Assembly: GCF_005771495.1 (NCBI RefSeq)
Contig: NZ_VAUW01000015.1
Location: forward strand, 34,341 to 98,340
Length of the DNA: 64,000 bases
Direction of reading: 5' to 3'
DNA from: Maribacter sp. ACAM166
GTDB lineage: Bacteria; Bacteroidota; Bacteroidia; Flavobacteriales; Flavobacteriaceae
In this document: positions 36,719 through 46,214 of the stretch, piece after piece
How the letters are laid out: each line of letters starts with the position of its first letter
How positions within the stretch are numbered: position 1 is the stretch's first letter
The notes under the pieces: model-generated
The model's database searches: none
Told to the model about the DNA's origin: nothing
The model's input: only the letters and a program-made list of their open reading frames with translations
Position numbers and translations under genes: made by a program

Positions 36719-38119
36719 TTATGCACCCCATTCTGTGTGAAAAACACCTTCACGATCTATTCGCTCGTATGTATGTGAACCAAAATAATCACGTTGTGCT
36801 TGGATAAGATTTAAAGGTAATTTACTAGATGTATACCCATCAAAATACGTAAGTGAATTTGATAGTCCTGGTAGCGGTATACCATTTGTTGCTCCAAAAG
36901 CAACTAATTTTCTAGCAGCGTCTACAGTATCTTTTATCTTGCCAACAAAGTTTGGTGAAAGTAAAAGGTTTGGTAAATCAGGTTCAGCTTTAAAAGCCTC
37001 TGTAATATCTGCCAGTAAACCTGCACGTATGATACAACCTGCACGCCATATTTTGGCGATTACAGAAATATCCAATTTGTATCCGTATTCTTTAGAAGCA
37101 TCGGCCAATTGGTGTAGACCTTGTGCATAGGTGATTATAAAAGAGAAATACAATGCCTTTTCAGATAACTCGGCCAATTTGTCCTTATCCATATGTTTCA
37201 CTACAGGTCTATCGTAGAGCGCATCTGCCTTGATTCTTTCATCTTTTAATGCAGATAGTTCTCGCATACTTACAGCTACATCTATCGATGGCACGGGTAT
37301 ACCTAGGTCCATTGCATTTTGGCTAGTCCATTTTCCGGTACCTTTTTGTTTTGCTTTATCTAATATTTGATCCACCAAGCGACCTTTAGTAAGGTCATCT
37401 TCTTGCTCAAAAATTTCAGAAGTAATTTCAACTAGAAAAGACTGTAGTCTTCCAGAATTCCATGTTGAAAAAGTGGAATGAAGTTCATCATTAGTATAAT
37501 CCCCTCCTTTTTTAAGGATATCATATATTTCAGAAGTTAATTGCATCAATCCATATTCAATACCGTTGTGAACCATTTTCACGTAATTTCCAGCAGATTT
37601 AGGGCCTAAATAAGCAACACACGGCTCTCCTTCATACTTAGCGGCTACCGCCTCAAAGATTGGTTTGATATGTTCGTAAGCAGGTTTTGAGCCACCGGGC
37701 ATAATACTTGGGCCTCTACGTGCACCTTTTGCACCACCTGATACGCCAGCACCAAAAAAGTTTATACCCCTATTTTGTAATTCAGCTTCTCTACGATCGG
37801 TATCGGTAAAAAAGGAGTTACCACCATCAATAATGATATCTCCCTTATCAATATGTGGAAGTAACGATTCAATAACAGCATCTACAATCTTACCGGCTGG
37901 CACCAACAGCATTATTTTTCGTGGTTGTTTTAAATTTTTGACAAAGGTTTTAATATTGGTTGAAGCATCAACTTTATCTAAATCTCCTCCTTCATCTTTC
38001 AGAGAATTTACCTTCTCCACATCCAAATCATATCCATAAGCGGAAAATCCATTGTCGGCTACATTAAGTATAAAATTACGTCCCATTACTCCAAGACCTA
38101 CCAAACCAAAATCGTACAT
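36719..38119 (-). CDS. gnd: 6-phosphogluconate dehydrogenase (decarboxylating)
   Basis: This 466-residue enzyme oxidises 6-phosphogluconate to ribulose 5-phosphate. It has the Rossmann loop GLVGLGVMGRNFILNVADNG, IIDGGNSFF, the substrate loop GVSGGAKGARRGPSIMPGG and the catalytic KMVHNGIEYGLMQL. The substrate loop reads GGAKGARRG where many family members have GGEEGAxxG, a small deviation. It is divergent from zwf-pgl, the preceding two steps of the pathway. Confidence 0.96.
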   Translation of the reverse strand: MYDFGLVGLGVMGRNFILNVADNGFSAYGYDLDVEKVNSLKDEGGDLDKVDASTNIKTFVKNLKQPRKIMLLVPAGKIVDAVIESLLPHIDKGDIIIDGGNSFFTDTDRREAELQNRGINFFGAGVSGGAKGARRGPSIMPGGSKPAYEHIKPIFEAVAAKYEGEPCVAYLGPKSAGNYVKMVHNGIEYGLMQLTSEIYDILKKGGDYTNDELHSTFSTWNSGRLQSFLVEITSEIFEQEDDLTKGRLVDQILDKAKQKGTGKWTSQNAMDLGIPVPSIDVAVSMRELSALKDERIKADALYDRPVVKHMDKDKLAELSEKALYFSFIITYAQGLHQLADASKEYGYKLDISVIAKIWRAGCIIRAGLLADITEAFKAEPDLPNLLLSPNFVGKIKDTVDAARKLVAFGATNGIPLPGLSNSLTYFDGYTSSKLPLNLIQAQRDYFGSHTYERIDREGVFHTEWGA

Positions 38120-38199
38120 AAAAAAATATTTAAAAAGTTATCAATACTTGTAGGAATTTATCCTGCAATAGGAATTCCATAAACCTATTCGGTGTAAAT

Positions 38200-38260
38200 C
38201 AAAATTAATTTAAAATATTGACTTTAATCGTTAATGCAGTTGCAAAGCAACGTAAATTTG
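38200..38260. promoter_or_regulatory. Divergent gnd / zwf promoters with a short inverted repeat
   Basis: The minus strand has TAATTTTG (38207 to 38200) for gnd and the plus strand TAAATTTG (38253-38260) for zwf. The inverted repeat GTTGC-AAA-GCAAC (38239-38251) abuts the zwf -7 box and could be a shared operator. Neither side has a convincing -33 box. Confidence 0.5.
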
Positions 38261-38303
38261 CTTTTATTATCAATATATTTTATAATAAGTATAGAAAGCG
38301 TTT

Positions 38304-39836
38304 ATGAAGAATACAGACAATCAAATGCTCATAATTTTTGGAGCATCTGGAGATTTAACCGCAAGAAAATTAATACCTGCAATATTTAATCTATATAAGG
38401 GGAACCATCTTCCCGACAATTTTGTAGTATTAGGTGTGAGTAGAAGTGATTTAGGCGACTTGAACTTTAGGAATAAGGTTGTCTTGGAAAGCCCCTATTT
38501 TGAGGACGATCGCAAGGATAATGATGAGGAGTATATTCAAAAATTTGCAGATAAATTATTTTATGAGGATTTAGGGTCTGATTACGACACCTCTTATGAG
38601 CGCTTAGAAAAACGTATTTCTGATCTGGATCAAAAATATGGTACGAATGGGAATCATATCTTTTATCTTTCTACACCACCTAGTTTGTATGAGCCAATAG
38701 CAAAAAATTTATCTGACCAAAGTTTGAACAATGAGACCAACGGTTGGCGAAGGCTAATTGTCGAAAAGCCATTTGGTTATAGTCTTGATTCGGCGAAGGA
38801 ATTGAATGATGGTCTGCATTCCTATTTTAAGGAAGGACAAATATTTAGAATAGACCACTATTTAGGTAAGGAAACAGTACAGAACTTATTGGTTACTCGG
38901 TTTGCTAATAGTATTTTCGAACCACTTTGGAACAGAAACTACATACATCACGTAGAAATCTCCAACGCAGAAAGTGTTGGTGTCGAAAAAAGGGGAGGCT
39001 ATTACGATACATCTGGGGCATTGAGAGATATGTTTCAAAGTCATTTGTTACAGATTGTAGCTTTGATTGTTATGGAGCCACCATTGAGTGCAAATGCTGA
39101 GGAAATACGAAACGAAAAACTTAAGGCGTTGAAGTCCCTTAAAATCATGAATGACGACCAAACGCTTTTTAATAATACTATTAGAGCGCAATATGTAGCG
39201 TCTAAGGTTGATGGTGAAGAGGTGAAAGGGTATCGAGAAGAGGACGGGGTAGATAAAAACTCAACTACTGAAACGTATGCGGCCATTAAATTTTTTGTAG
39301 ATAACTGGCGCTGGGCAGATGTACCTTTCTATGTAAGAACGGCAAAACGTATGCCGACGAAAGTAACCGAAGTGGTAATTCATTTCAAAACACCGCATCA
39401 TCAGATTTTTAAAGAATCTGGGATGAGTAATAAAGACAATAAATTGATTATTCGTATTCAACCAGATGAAGGCATATTAATAAAATTCGGAGTTAAGGTT
39501 CCTGGGCAAGGTTTTGAGGTCGAACGTGCTAATATGGATTTTTATTATTCAAGTTTAAGCGAAACGCGTGTTATGGATGCCTATGAGCGATTATTGCTAG
39601 ATGCAATGCAAGGTGATGCAACTTTATATGCCAGAGCAGATGAAGTTGAAGCTGCATGGGCCTTTGTGGATCCTATTCTCAATTATTGGGAAAAAGGTAA
39701 GAATGTTAAAATGTACGGTTATGCTGCTGGAGTATGGGGTCCTGAAAATGCAAATGATCTTATTGAAGGCGTTGGGGAATGGCGTAACCCAAGTGAAAAT
39801 TTAGCAGATGATCCTGGGTATTGCGTTATCGATTAA
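38304..39836 (+). CDS. zwf: Glucose-6-phosphate 1-dehydrogenase
   Basis: This 510-residue enzyme catalyses the first oxidative pentose-phosphate step. It shows the N-terminal loop GASGDLTARKLIPAIFNLY, the active-site signature RIDHYLGKE near residue 182-190, and the NAKGARRG-free C-terminal beta+alpha domain with GGYYDTSGALRDMFQSHLLQ. Length is normal. It is 38 bp upstream of pgl. Confidence 0.97.
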   Translation: MKNTDNQMLIIFGASGDLTARKLIPAIFNLYKGNHLPDNFVVLGVSRSDLGDLNFRNKVVLESPYFEDDRKDNDEEYIQKFADKLFYEDLGSDYDTSYERLEKRISDLDQKYGTNGNHIFYLSTPPSLYEPIAKNLSDQSLNNETNGWRRLIVEKPFGYSLDSAKELNDGLHSYFKEGQIFRIDHYLGKETVQNLLVTRFANSIFEPLWNRNYIHHVEISNAESVGVEKRGGYYDTSGALRDMFQSHLLQIVALIVMEPPLSANAEEIRNEKLKALKSLKIMNDDQTLFNNTIRAQYVASKVDGEEVKGYREEDGVDKNSTTETYAAIKFFVDNWRWADVPFYVRTAKRMPTKVTEVVIHFKTPHHQIFKESGMSNKDNKLIIRIQPDEGILIKFGVKVPGQGFEVERANMDFYYSSLSETRVMDAYERLLLDAMQGDATLYARADEVEAAWAFVDPILNYWEKGKNVKMYGYAAGVWGPENANDLIEGVGEWRNPSENLADDPGYCVID

Positions 39837-39874
39837 ATTATTAAAAGAAGTATTCGAATTACATTACATAAAAA

Positions 39875-40600
39875 ATGGAAGTAAAAGTTTATCAAAATAA
39901 AGTAAAAGTTGCAGAAGAATTTTCAAAATATTTAATTGAAAAATCGACTATTCAGCAACCATTTCATGTGGCATTATCGGGTGGGAGTACTCCTAAAATT
40001 GTATTTGATGTCTTGGCGGATGAATTTTCAAATGATGTTGACTGGAGTTCTATTCATTTATATTGGGGAGACGAACGTTGTGTAGCACCAGATGATGAGG
40101 AAAGTAATTATAGGATGACCGTAGAGCATCTTATTTCTAAAGTTACTATACCAGAGGGGAATATTCATCGCATAAAAGGGGAGGATAATCCGAAATCAGA
40201 AGCGAAACGTTATGGAAGTTTATTAGATAAACAATTACCTCAAAAATTAGGGTTGCCACAGTTTGATATGGTTATTTTGGGTATGGGCGATGATGGGCAT
40301 ACCGCATCTATTTTCCCTCATGAACTCAATCTATGGGATTCTCCTGATAATTGTGAGGTAGCTATTCACCCAGAATCGGGTCAAAGAAGAGTTTCGCTTA
40401 CAGGCAGGGTAATTAATAATGCCAAAACGGTGGTCTTCTTGGTTACAGGTGAAAGCAAGGCTGAAAAGATTAAGAGTATTGTGGAAAGGGAAGAAGGATG
40501 TTTAGAATATCCTGCAAGTCATGTGTCCCCTAAAACAAAAGACTTAGTTTGGTTTTTAGACGCAGCTGCTGCAAAACAACTCACTTTAAATCAATCTTAA
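39875..40600 (+). CDS. pgl: 6-phosphogluconolactonase
   Basis: This 241-residue DevB-type lactonase hydrolyses 6-phosphogluconolactone. Motifs are ALSGGSTPKIVFDVLADE, LYWGDERCVAPDDEESNYRM and LGMGDDGHTASIFP. It forms an operon with zwf. Its last 20 bp overlap the end of the convergent thioesterase gene. Confidence 0.95.
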   Translation: MEVKVYQNKVKVAEEFSKYLIEKSTIQQPFHVALSGGSTPKIVFDVLADEFSNDVDWSSIHLYWGDERCVAPDDEESNYRMTVEHLISKVTIPEGNIHRIKGEDNPKSEAKRYGSLLDKQLPQKLGLPQFDMVILGMGDDGHTASIFPHELNLWDSPDNCEVAIHPESGQRRVSLTGRVINNAKTVVFLVTGESKAEKIKSIVEREEGCLEYPASHVSPKTKDLVWFLDAAAAKQLTLNQS

Positions 40601-41126
40601 TATTCTCGCTTTCTAATTCCTTGACATAGTCGAGGGAATTAAAGGTTTTAGATTCAAATTTAGTATCACGTTCCTGTGCTTCCAATTTCCTGTATTTACT
40701 ACGTGCAAATCGTCTTACGCCTTGATCATCGGATACAATTAAACCTGGTATAGTAGTATTTTTACCATCAGGACCTTTTGCAACCATAGTAAAGTAAGAA
40801 GAATTACAATGTTTTTTTTTACCAGAGGTAATATTTTCAGATTCTACACGAACTCCAACAACCATTGACGTACGGCCGGTATAATTGATACTGGCTTTGA
40901 GGGTAACCAATTCTCCAACCTCTATAGGATTTAAGAAATTCACTCTGTTCACGGAAGCTGTAACGCAGTACTGCTGTGAATGCTTCGAAGCACATGCGAA
41001 AGCAATTTGATCCATCAAATTTAAAATATGTCCACCATGAACCTTACCGCCAAAATTGGAATGGGAGGGAAGCATTAATTCTGTTATGGAAACCCGTGAA
41101 TCTTTTACGCCTTTAAATTTTTCCAT
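40581..41126 (-). CDS. Acyl-CoA thioesterase (hotdog fold, YciA/BACH-like)
   Basis: This 181-residue hotdog protein has the family core NFGGKVHGGHILNLMDQIAF followed by ASKHSQQYCVTASVNRVNFL and ELVTLKASINYTGRTSMVVG. It should hydrolyse acyl-CoA. The C-terminal 50 residues are basic and charged. The 3' end overlaps pgl by 20 bp on the opposite strand. Confidence 0.9.
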   Translation of the reverse strand: MEKFKGVKDSRVSITELMLPSHSNFGGKVHGGHILNLMDQIAFACASKHSQQYCVTASVNRVNFLNPIEVGELVTLKASINYTGRTSMVVGVRVESENITSGKKKHCNSSYFTMVAKGPDGKNTTIPGLIVSDDQGVRRFARSKYRKLEAQERDTKFESKTFNSLDYVKELESENIKIDLK

Positions 41127-41166
41127 GTACTTGTTTTTTTCAGATTAAGGAATACTTGTGGTGTAC

Positions 41167-41532
41167 TTAATTTCTAAAATGTGGTGATTGTTCTGCTTCT
41201 ACTTCAGTGATAAAATATTTAGTATCACCTAACCAAAAGAAGGTTGAGTAGCGTTCAGTATATGTTACCTTTACGTACTGTCCTTGATATTCCTTAAGTT
41301 TTTCGATGACATCCTTATCCGTATCCAATACTGAAAATGAGAATATTTGAGCACCAGAGATACCTTGACTAATTTCTCCTTCCCAAGTTTTCGCTATTAC
41401 GCCTTTGTGGGTTAATTTAATTAACTCTCCAGAACGTACGCCTTCACTAAAAGAGACGAAGTAGATAAAGGCATAATATAATGCTCCAATAGTAATAAGG
41501 CCTATAAAAATCAGTGATAGAATCTTTTTCAT
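41167..41532 (-). CDS. Small membrane-anchored protein of unknown function
   Basis: This 121-residue protein has one N-terminal membrane helix (residues 4-28) and a beta-rich outer part with an OB-like pattern (GVIAKTWEGEISQG, YQGQYVKVTYTERYSTFFWL). I do not recognise the family with certainty; similar Bacteroidetes proteins have been misnamed 6-phosphogluconate dehydrogenase, probably from their position near pgl. It lies 40 bp upstream of the thioesterase on the same strand. Confidence 0.75.
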   Translation of the reverse strand: MKKILSLIFIGLITIGALYYAFIYFVSFSEGVRSGELIKLTHKGVIAKTWEGEISQGISGAQIFSFSVLDTDKDVIEKLKEYQGQYVKVTYTERYSTFFWLGDTKYFITEVEAEQSPHFRN

Positions 41533-41662
41533 TTATTTAATTTCTAAGTTAAGGTTAGATGAAAATGTTAAGTCAATAGTAATGAATGTTCAAGGTATTG
41601 ATGAATCTTTTTTTTAGGCTACTAATTATCTAGTATGCTAAACCGTTTTATCAAGGTATAGT

Positions 41663-43036
41663 TTATAATTTTAATGTAGACTCTTCTTCAAAATCATCAT
41701 CTTCCAATTCAAAATCATCATCTTCCAAAGCTCGTTTCAATATAGACTCCGGAATAGTTTTTTTTGCTTTGGCACCCATTTTTTTCAATTTCTCAATACT
41801 ATGAACAATATTACCGCGACCTTCTACCAATTTATTCATGGCTCCTCGATATTCTACTTTGGCCTCGTCCATTTTTTTACCCACTTTCATTAAGTCGCTT
41901 ACAAACCCTTCGAACTTGTCATAAAGTGCACCTGCCTGTCGTGCTATTTCAATAGCATTTCGCTGTTGTTTCTCATTATTCCACATACTGTCGATAGTAC
42001 GTAGCGTAGCGAGAAGCGTAGAAGGTGTAACGATGATAATATTCTGTTCAAATGCTTTAGTATATAACGAACTATCTTGGTTGATGGCGATGGCAAACGC
42101 AGGTTCTATGGGAACGAACATTAACACGAAATCTGGACTTTCCATTTCATAAAGGTCTTCATATTTTTTGGCCGATAATTGGTCTACATGCCTTCTTAAT
42201 GAATTAATGTGGTTTTTTAAGTGTTTGTCCCTAAGTTCTTCATCTGCATTTACATAGCGCTCATAATCGGTTAAAGAAACTTTTGAATCCACTATCATTT
42301 TCTTACCGTCAGGTAAATTGATAATAACATCGGGTAGAACGCGACTACCATCGGCTCGCGTGAAACTTTGTTGTACGGTATACTCGCGGTCTTTCTCTAA
42401 TCCAGATTTTTCCAAGACGCGCTCCAAAACCAATTCGCCCCAATTACCCTGCATTTTACTATCACCTTTTAAGGCTTTTGTCAAATTCTCGGCCTCTTGC
42501 GTGATTTTAAGATTTTGGGTCTGCAGGTTTAACAATTGTTCTTTTAAGGCGGAATGAATGCTTATATTTTCTTTCTGACTTTCATCTACCTTCTTCTCAA
42601 AAAGCTGAATTTTTTCATTTAATGGCGTAAGAATATCCTTAATATTCTTTTCATTTCGCTCGGTAAACTTTATGCTTTTTTCTTCTAGTATTTTATTGGC
42701 TAGATTTTCAAACTCCTTGGTGAATTTTTCCTGTAATTTTTCAACTTCTTCTTTCTGTTCTCGATTCTTATCGTGGAGGTTCTCCATATCGGCTTGAGCT
42801 CTCACTATTTTATTGCCAAGTTGCTCTTTTTCTGATTGAAGGATTATACTATGTTGCTCCGTATCTTTCAAACGTTCCTGTAAAACAGATAGATTATTGT
42901 GCATTTGTTGCTCTCGCTCTTTTAATGCACTCAGCTGAGATTTTGTTTTTAATTGTTGAATATAATTTCCGAGAAAATAGCCAATAGCAAGGCAAAGGAT
43001 ACCAACAAGGAGATAAATAAAAATTTCGTTCATCAT
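41663..43036 (-). CDS. rmuC: RmuC family DNA recombination protein
   Basis: This 457-residue protein has a membrane helix at residues 5-26, a long coiled coil (about 30-190) and a RmuC nuclease-like domain (about 195-410: GNWGELVLERVLEKSGLEKD, LPDVIINLPDGKKMIVDSKV, VLMFVPIEPAFAIA). The C-terminus is acidic with an imperfect repeat, DDDFELEDDDFEEE. RmuC is linked to limiting inversions at short inverted repeats. Confidence 0.93.
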   Translation of the reverse strand: MMNEIFIYLLVGILCLAIGYFLGNYIQQLKTKSQLSALKEREQQMHNNLSVLQERLKDTEQHSIILQSEKEQLGNKIVRAQADMENLHDKNREQKEEVEKLQEKFTKEFENLANKILEEKSIKFTERNEKNIKDILTPLNEKIQLFEKKVDESQKENISIHSALKEQLLNLQTQNLKITQEAENLTKALKGDSKMQGNWGELVLERVLEKSGLEKDREYTVQQSFTRADGSRVLPDVIINLPDGKKMIVDSKVSLTDYERYVNADEELRDKHLKNHINSLRRHVDQLSAKKYEDLYEMESPDFVLMFVPIEPAFAIAINQDSSLYTKAFEQNIIIVTPSTLLATLRTIDSMWNNEKQQRNAIEIARQAGALYDKFEGFVSDLMKVGKKMDEAKVEYRGAMNKLVEGRGNIVHSIEKLKKMGAKAKKTIPESILKRALEDDDFELEDDDFEEESTLKL

Positions 43037-43144
43037 TTATGAAAAGTGGTGTTGTAAAGATACTGGATTGAACTTTAAATTTTAAAAGGGTACCCGGTTT
43101 TAATTAATAGCTGTAGCGAATCATTTAATTCGAAGTAGCTACGT

Positions 43145-43927
43145 TTATTTCTTTATCTTAAAAGACCCGGTAGTAGCATCGAATGAAATCATGTCTGCAG
43201 GAAATAAGGTGTCAAAATTATTATTTTCAATGAGTTTACACGGTTCTTCAAACGGATTACTTTGACCATCTAAAATCAGCATTTTATCACATAACTGTAT
43301 TGCCAATTCTATTTCATGACTGGTAAATAGAATTGTTTTTTTAGTTTTGTGGGCAATAGATTTTAGAAGTTTTAAAATATGGACTTTGTGATACAAATCT
43401 AAGTGTGTAGTGGGCTCATCTAAAAGGATTATACTGGTATCTTGAACTAAGGCTCTGGCAATCATTACCCGCTGTAATTGTCCGTCGCTTAATTCATAGC
43501 ATTTTTTCTCTAAAAATGATTCAAGTTCTAAGATGGAAACACTTTTATTGATAATCGAAACATCTTCAGATGATAATTTCCCTAACCAGTTGGTATACGG
43601 CTGTCTGCCTAAAGCCATTAATTCTTTGACTGACATATTCTTTGTAGCAATTGGCTCCGTTAATACCACACTTACCTTTGTAGCCAAATCTAATGTATCG
43701 ATAGTAGCTAATTCCTTCCCTTCAACTTGTATAGATCCAGATATTTTTGACTGAAAACCAGCTATGGTACGAAGTAAGGTTGATTTACCAATACCATTAA
43801 CTCCTACAATAGCCGTCAGTTCACCTTTTTTTAGGTCAAATGAAATATCCTTAGCAATGATTTTTTTGTCATATCCAACAGATAATTTATTGATATTAAG
43901 TACGCTATTTGAGTTTGTTTTTTTGAT
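43145..43927 (-). CDS. ABC transporter ATPase for cobalamin-type import (BtuD-like), start codon unclear
   Basis: The frame from 43945 to 43145 encodes a complete ABC ATPase: LNINKLSVGYDKKIIAKDIS, Walker A VGVNGIGKSTLLRTI, signature ELSDGQLQRVMIARAL, Walker B SIILLDEPTTHLD and H-loop LFTSHEIEL. No ATG, GTG or TTG occurs in frame between the permease stop codon (43946-43948, same frame) and Walker A; the first NTG is a TTG at 43687, after Walker A and useless. I place the start tentatively at ATC (43925-43927) by family length. It is the last gene of the substrate-binding protein/permease operon. Confidence 0.75.
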   Translation of the reverse strand: MKKTNSNSVLNINKLSVGYDKKIIAKDISFDLKKGELTAIVGVNGIGKSTLLRTIAGFQSKISGSIQVEGKELATIDTLDLATKVSVVLTEPIATKNMSVKELMALGRQPYTNWLGKLSSEDVSIINKSVSILELESFLEKKCYELSDGQLQRVMIARALVQDTSIILLDEPTTHLDLYHKVHILKLLKSIAHKTKKTILFTSHEIELAIQLCDKMLILDGQSNPFEEPCKLIENNNFDTLFPADMISFDATTGSFKIKK

Positions 43928-43945
43928 GGATTTAAATATTTTAGA

Positions 43946-44977
43946 TTAGAAAATCATTTTCTTTTTACGCACCAATAACCATATGACAACGGGTGCTCCA
44001 AAAATACTCGTTATGGCGTTTATAGGTAATACACTCACTGAACCGGGCAATTGGGCTAACGTATCGCAAATCAACATTAAAATGGCACCACAGCACAGTA
44101 CCGCCGGTATTAGAACCTTATGATCGGTAGTGTGAAAAAGTTGTCGGGTCACATGGGGTACGGCTAAACCGACAAAAGCTATTGGTCCGGCAAATGCGGT
44201 AATGCATCCTGCTAAAAGACCTGTTGCTATGATGATTATATAGCGAGATTTTTTTAAATGAACCCCTAAACTCTTGGCATAATTTTCACCAAGTAAAAAA
44301 GCATTAAGTGACTTAATAGAGATTATACTTAGTAGTATACCAATAACAGTACAAAGGCATAAAATCAATAATTGCATCCAAGTAAGATTACCTAAACTAC
44401 CAAAAGACCAATAAACATATTGTTTTAGTTTTTCTGCTTTTGTAAAATAAGAAAGCACACTTACGATAGCCGCGGTAATGCTGCCGAACATTAAACCAAT
44501 AATTAAAAGTGCCATTGTATCTTTTACTTTTACAGCTACTGTTAGAACGATTAGCAGTACCAGAAAACTCCCTACACTAGATGCAATTGCCAAAGCAATA
44601 TCATTAAAAGCTGAAAAGGTCATAAATCCAGAGAATAGAGAAGATCCCATAATCAACAAAGCAGCTCCCAAACTTGCTCCAGAACTTATACCTAGTACAT
44701 AAGGGCCTGCCAGTGGGTTTCTAAACAATGTTTGCATTAAAAGTCCGCTTAGGGAAAGTCCGCTTCCGACAAAAATAGCGGTAAGGGCTTTGGGTATTCT
44801 ATAATTCCAAATGATGTAGGTGTTTGAAGATTGTTCCGTCACCGAACCGAATATGATGTTCAACGTATCAACAAAGGAGATACTCACAGAACCCAGACTT
44901 ATGTTTACGATAAAGCATGCGGTTAGGCCAAAGAGCAAAACCAAAAAGTGTATAGCGTATGTGGGCTGTTTCGACAA
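43946..44977 (-). CDS. btuC: FecCD/BtuC-type ABC permease, cobalamin-type import
   Basis: This 343-residue polytopic protein has nine or ten membrane helices and the FecCD motifs YRIPKALTAIFVGSGLSLSG and MQTLFRNPLAGPYVLGISSG, with the GPIAFVGLAVPHVTRQLF loop that meets the ATPase. The start codon is TTG (44975-44977), directly after the stop of the substrate-binding protein gene. B12 as substrate is inferred from the riboswitch-controlled receptor opposite. Confidence 0.9.
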   Translation of the reverse strand: MSKQPTYAIHFLVLLFGLTACFIVNISLGSVSISFVDTLNIIFGSVTEQSSNTYIIWNYRIPKALTAIFVGSGLSLSGLLMQTLFRNPLAGPYVLGISSGASLGAALLIMGSSLFSGFMTFSAFNDIALAIASSVGSFLVLLIVLTVAVKVKDTMALLIIGLMFGSITAAIVSVLSYFTKAEKLKQYVYWSFGSLGNLTWMQLLILCLCTVIGILLSIISIKSLNAFLLGENYAKSLGVHLKKSRYIIIIATGLLAGCITAFAGPIAFVGLAVPHVTRQLFHTTDHKVLIPAVLCCGAILMLICDTLAQLPGSVSVLPINAITSIFGAPVVIWLLVRKKKMIF

Positions 44978-46126
44978 TTAGCGCAATGGTTTAAAGAAGA
45001 ATGGTTCATGATTGGGTAATAGACCTGGGTGCAAAATATGAATTAAATCTCTCAGTACAAGATCAGGTCTTTGGGGTGCTAATTCATAGTACAAGTTACC
45101 ACCAGTTTCCCCAAGCGTATTGGCAAACGTGTATACCTGTTTATTTTTGAAAGCTTCGAACTGTAGGTAGTGGTTACTTGAAGATTCCATTTCCTCATAA
45201 GATGCAAATTGAGCAGGGCCAATCCAATACTCCGCATGTTTAGCAACGTCTAAAACACTTTCCCAGCCTAAGGATAGACTTCCATTTTCAACAGTACCAT
45301 TCCATAGGTAATCAGCATTGGCATCTTTCAGAAAATTAGCTGCCCAGCTTTTACCACCCGGTAAATACCAAACATCTTTATAAAGTGCACCACTCAATAC
45401 GGTAGGTTTTGTTTCTATAGTGGCAGCCAATTTTTTAGCTTCTAGATAAGAATGCTCAATTTTTCTAAAAATAGTATGGGCTTCACTTTCTTTTTCAAAG
45501 AATGGAGCAAAAAACTTAACCCATTCAGCCTTTCCCAAAGGAGTTTCTTCGACCCAGTCTCCATTATAAATAACAGGTATTAGTGAACGTTTCAAGGTCT
45601 CATAAGCGCTGTTGCTCCCATTTACAGCAAAACCTATAACAAGGTCTGGTTGTAGCGCCAAAACAGCTTCTATATTCAAGCTTTCATTGACGCCCAGGTC
45701 CTTTATTTGATCTGCATCAATACGTATTCTTGCTTCTTTTGATGAGATATATTTGGTATCTGGAAAACCAATAAGTTTATTCAGTTCACCCAGTGCTTCC
45801 AATGCGGGAATATGGGTGGTTGAGGTTACAACTACATTTTCTATCGGCACTGAAATTATAGCGTCATACTTATTTTTATCCAAGGTTATAGATGCTTGCT
45901 TATCTTTTGGAATTAGAGCATATGTAAAAGAATCTTCTGCATTTGGCCATGGAGCTATTATTTTAAGAATAGTCAAACCAGAGTCTTGTTTTTCAATAGA
46001 AAAGCCTTTGGCATAGGTTATCGTTGTGTTTTTGGAAATAAAGTCTACCGGTTTACTTTCTTTTTTTTGCTGTTTGCAACCGCATAAAAAAAGTAAGTAA
46101 CTGATAAAGAGAAGTTGTTTTAGCAT
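44978..46126 (-). CDS. ABC transporter substrate-binding lipoprotein (BtuF-like)
   Basis: This 382-residue protein starts MLKQLLFISYLLFLCGCKQQ with a lipobox LCGC, so it is a lipoprotein. It has the two-lobed helical-backbone class III binding fold, with VVVTSTTHIPALEALGELNK, ALQPDLVIGFAVNGS and a C-terminal YYELAPQRPDLVLRDLIHIL. Such proteins bind B12, heme or siderophores. It is first in the operon with the permease and ATPase, and divergent from the B12 receptor. Confidence 0.88.
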   Translation of the reverse strand: MLKQLLFISYLLFLCGCKQQKKESKPVDFISKNTTITYAKGFSIEKQDSGLTILKIIAPWPNAEDSFTYALIPKDKQASITLDKNKYDAIISVPIENVVVTSTTHIPALEALGELNKLIGFPDTKYISSKEARIRIDADQIKDLGVNESLNIEAVLALQPDLVIGFAVNGSNSAYETLKRSLIPVIYNGDWVEETPLGKAEWVKFFAPFFEKESEAHTIFRKIEHSYLEAKKLAATIETKPTVLSGALYKDVWYLPGGKSWAANFLKDANADYLWNGTVENGSLSLGWESVLDVAKHAEYWIGPAQFASYEEMESSSNHYLQFEAFKNKQVYTFANTLGETGGNLYYELAPQRPDLVLRDLIHILHPGLLPNHEPFFFKPLR

Positions 46127-46195
46127 CTAAATAATATATCTATTTTTCAAAAGTAGTATTATTAAACTTTACCTAGAAAGATTAAACAAAATGTT

Positions 46196-46203
46196 TATTT
46201 TCG
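46196..46203 (+). promoter_or_regulatory. Probable -7 element of the riboswitch/btuB transcript
   Basis: TATTTTCG, one mismatch from TAnnTTTG, lies just ahead of the riboswitch. Confidence 0.35.
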
Positions 46204-46214
46204 CCGTGAATTTT

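Noticed and set aside
43145..43687. TTG at 43687 as the start of the ABC ATPase
   Set aside because: It lies after Walker A, so the product would be an inactive fragment; the frame upstream is clearly coding.
43145..44977. Permease-ATPase fusion by stop readthrough
   Set aside because: The frames match, but the permease ends where the family normally ends and no readthrough signal is seen; kept only as a remote option.
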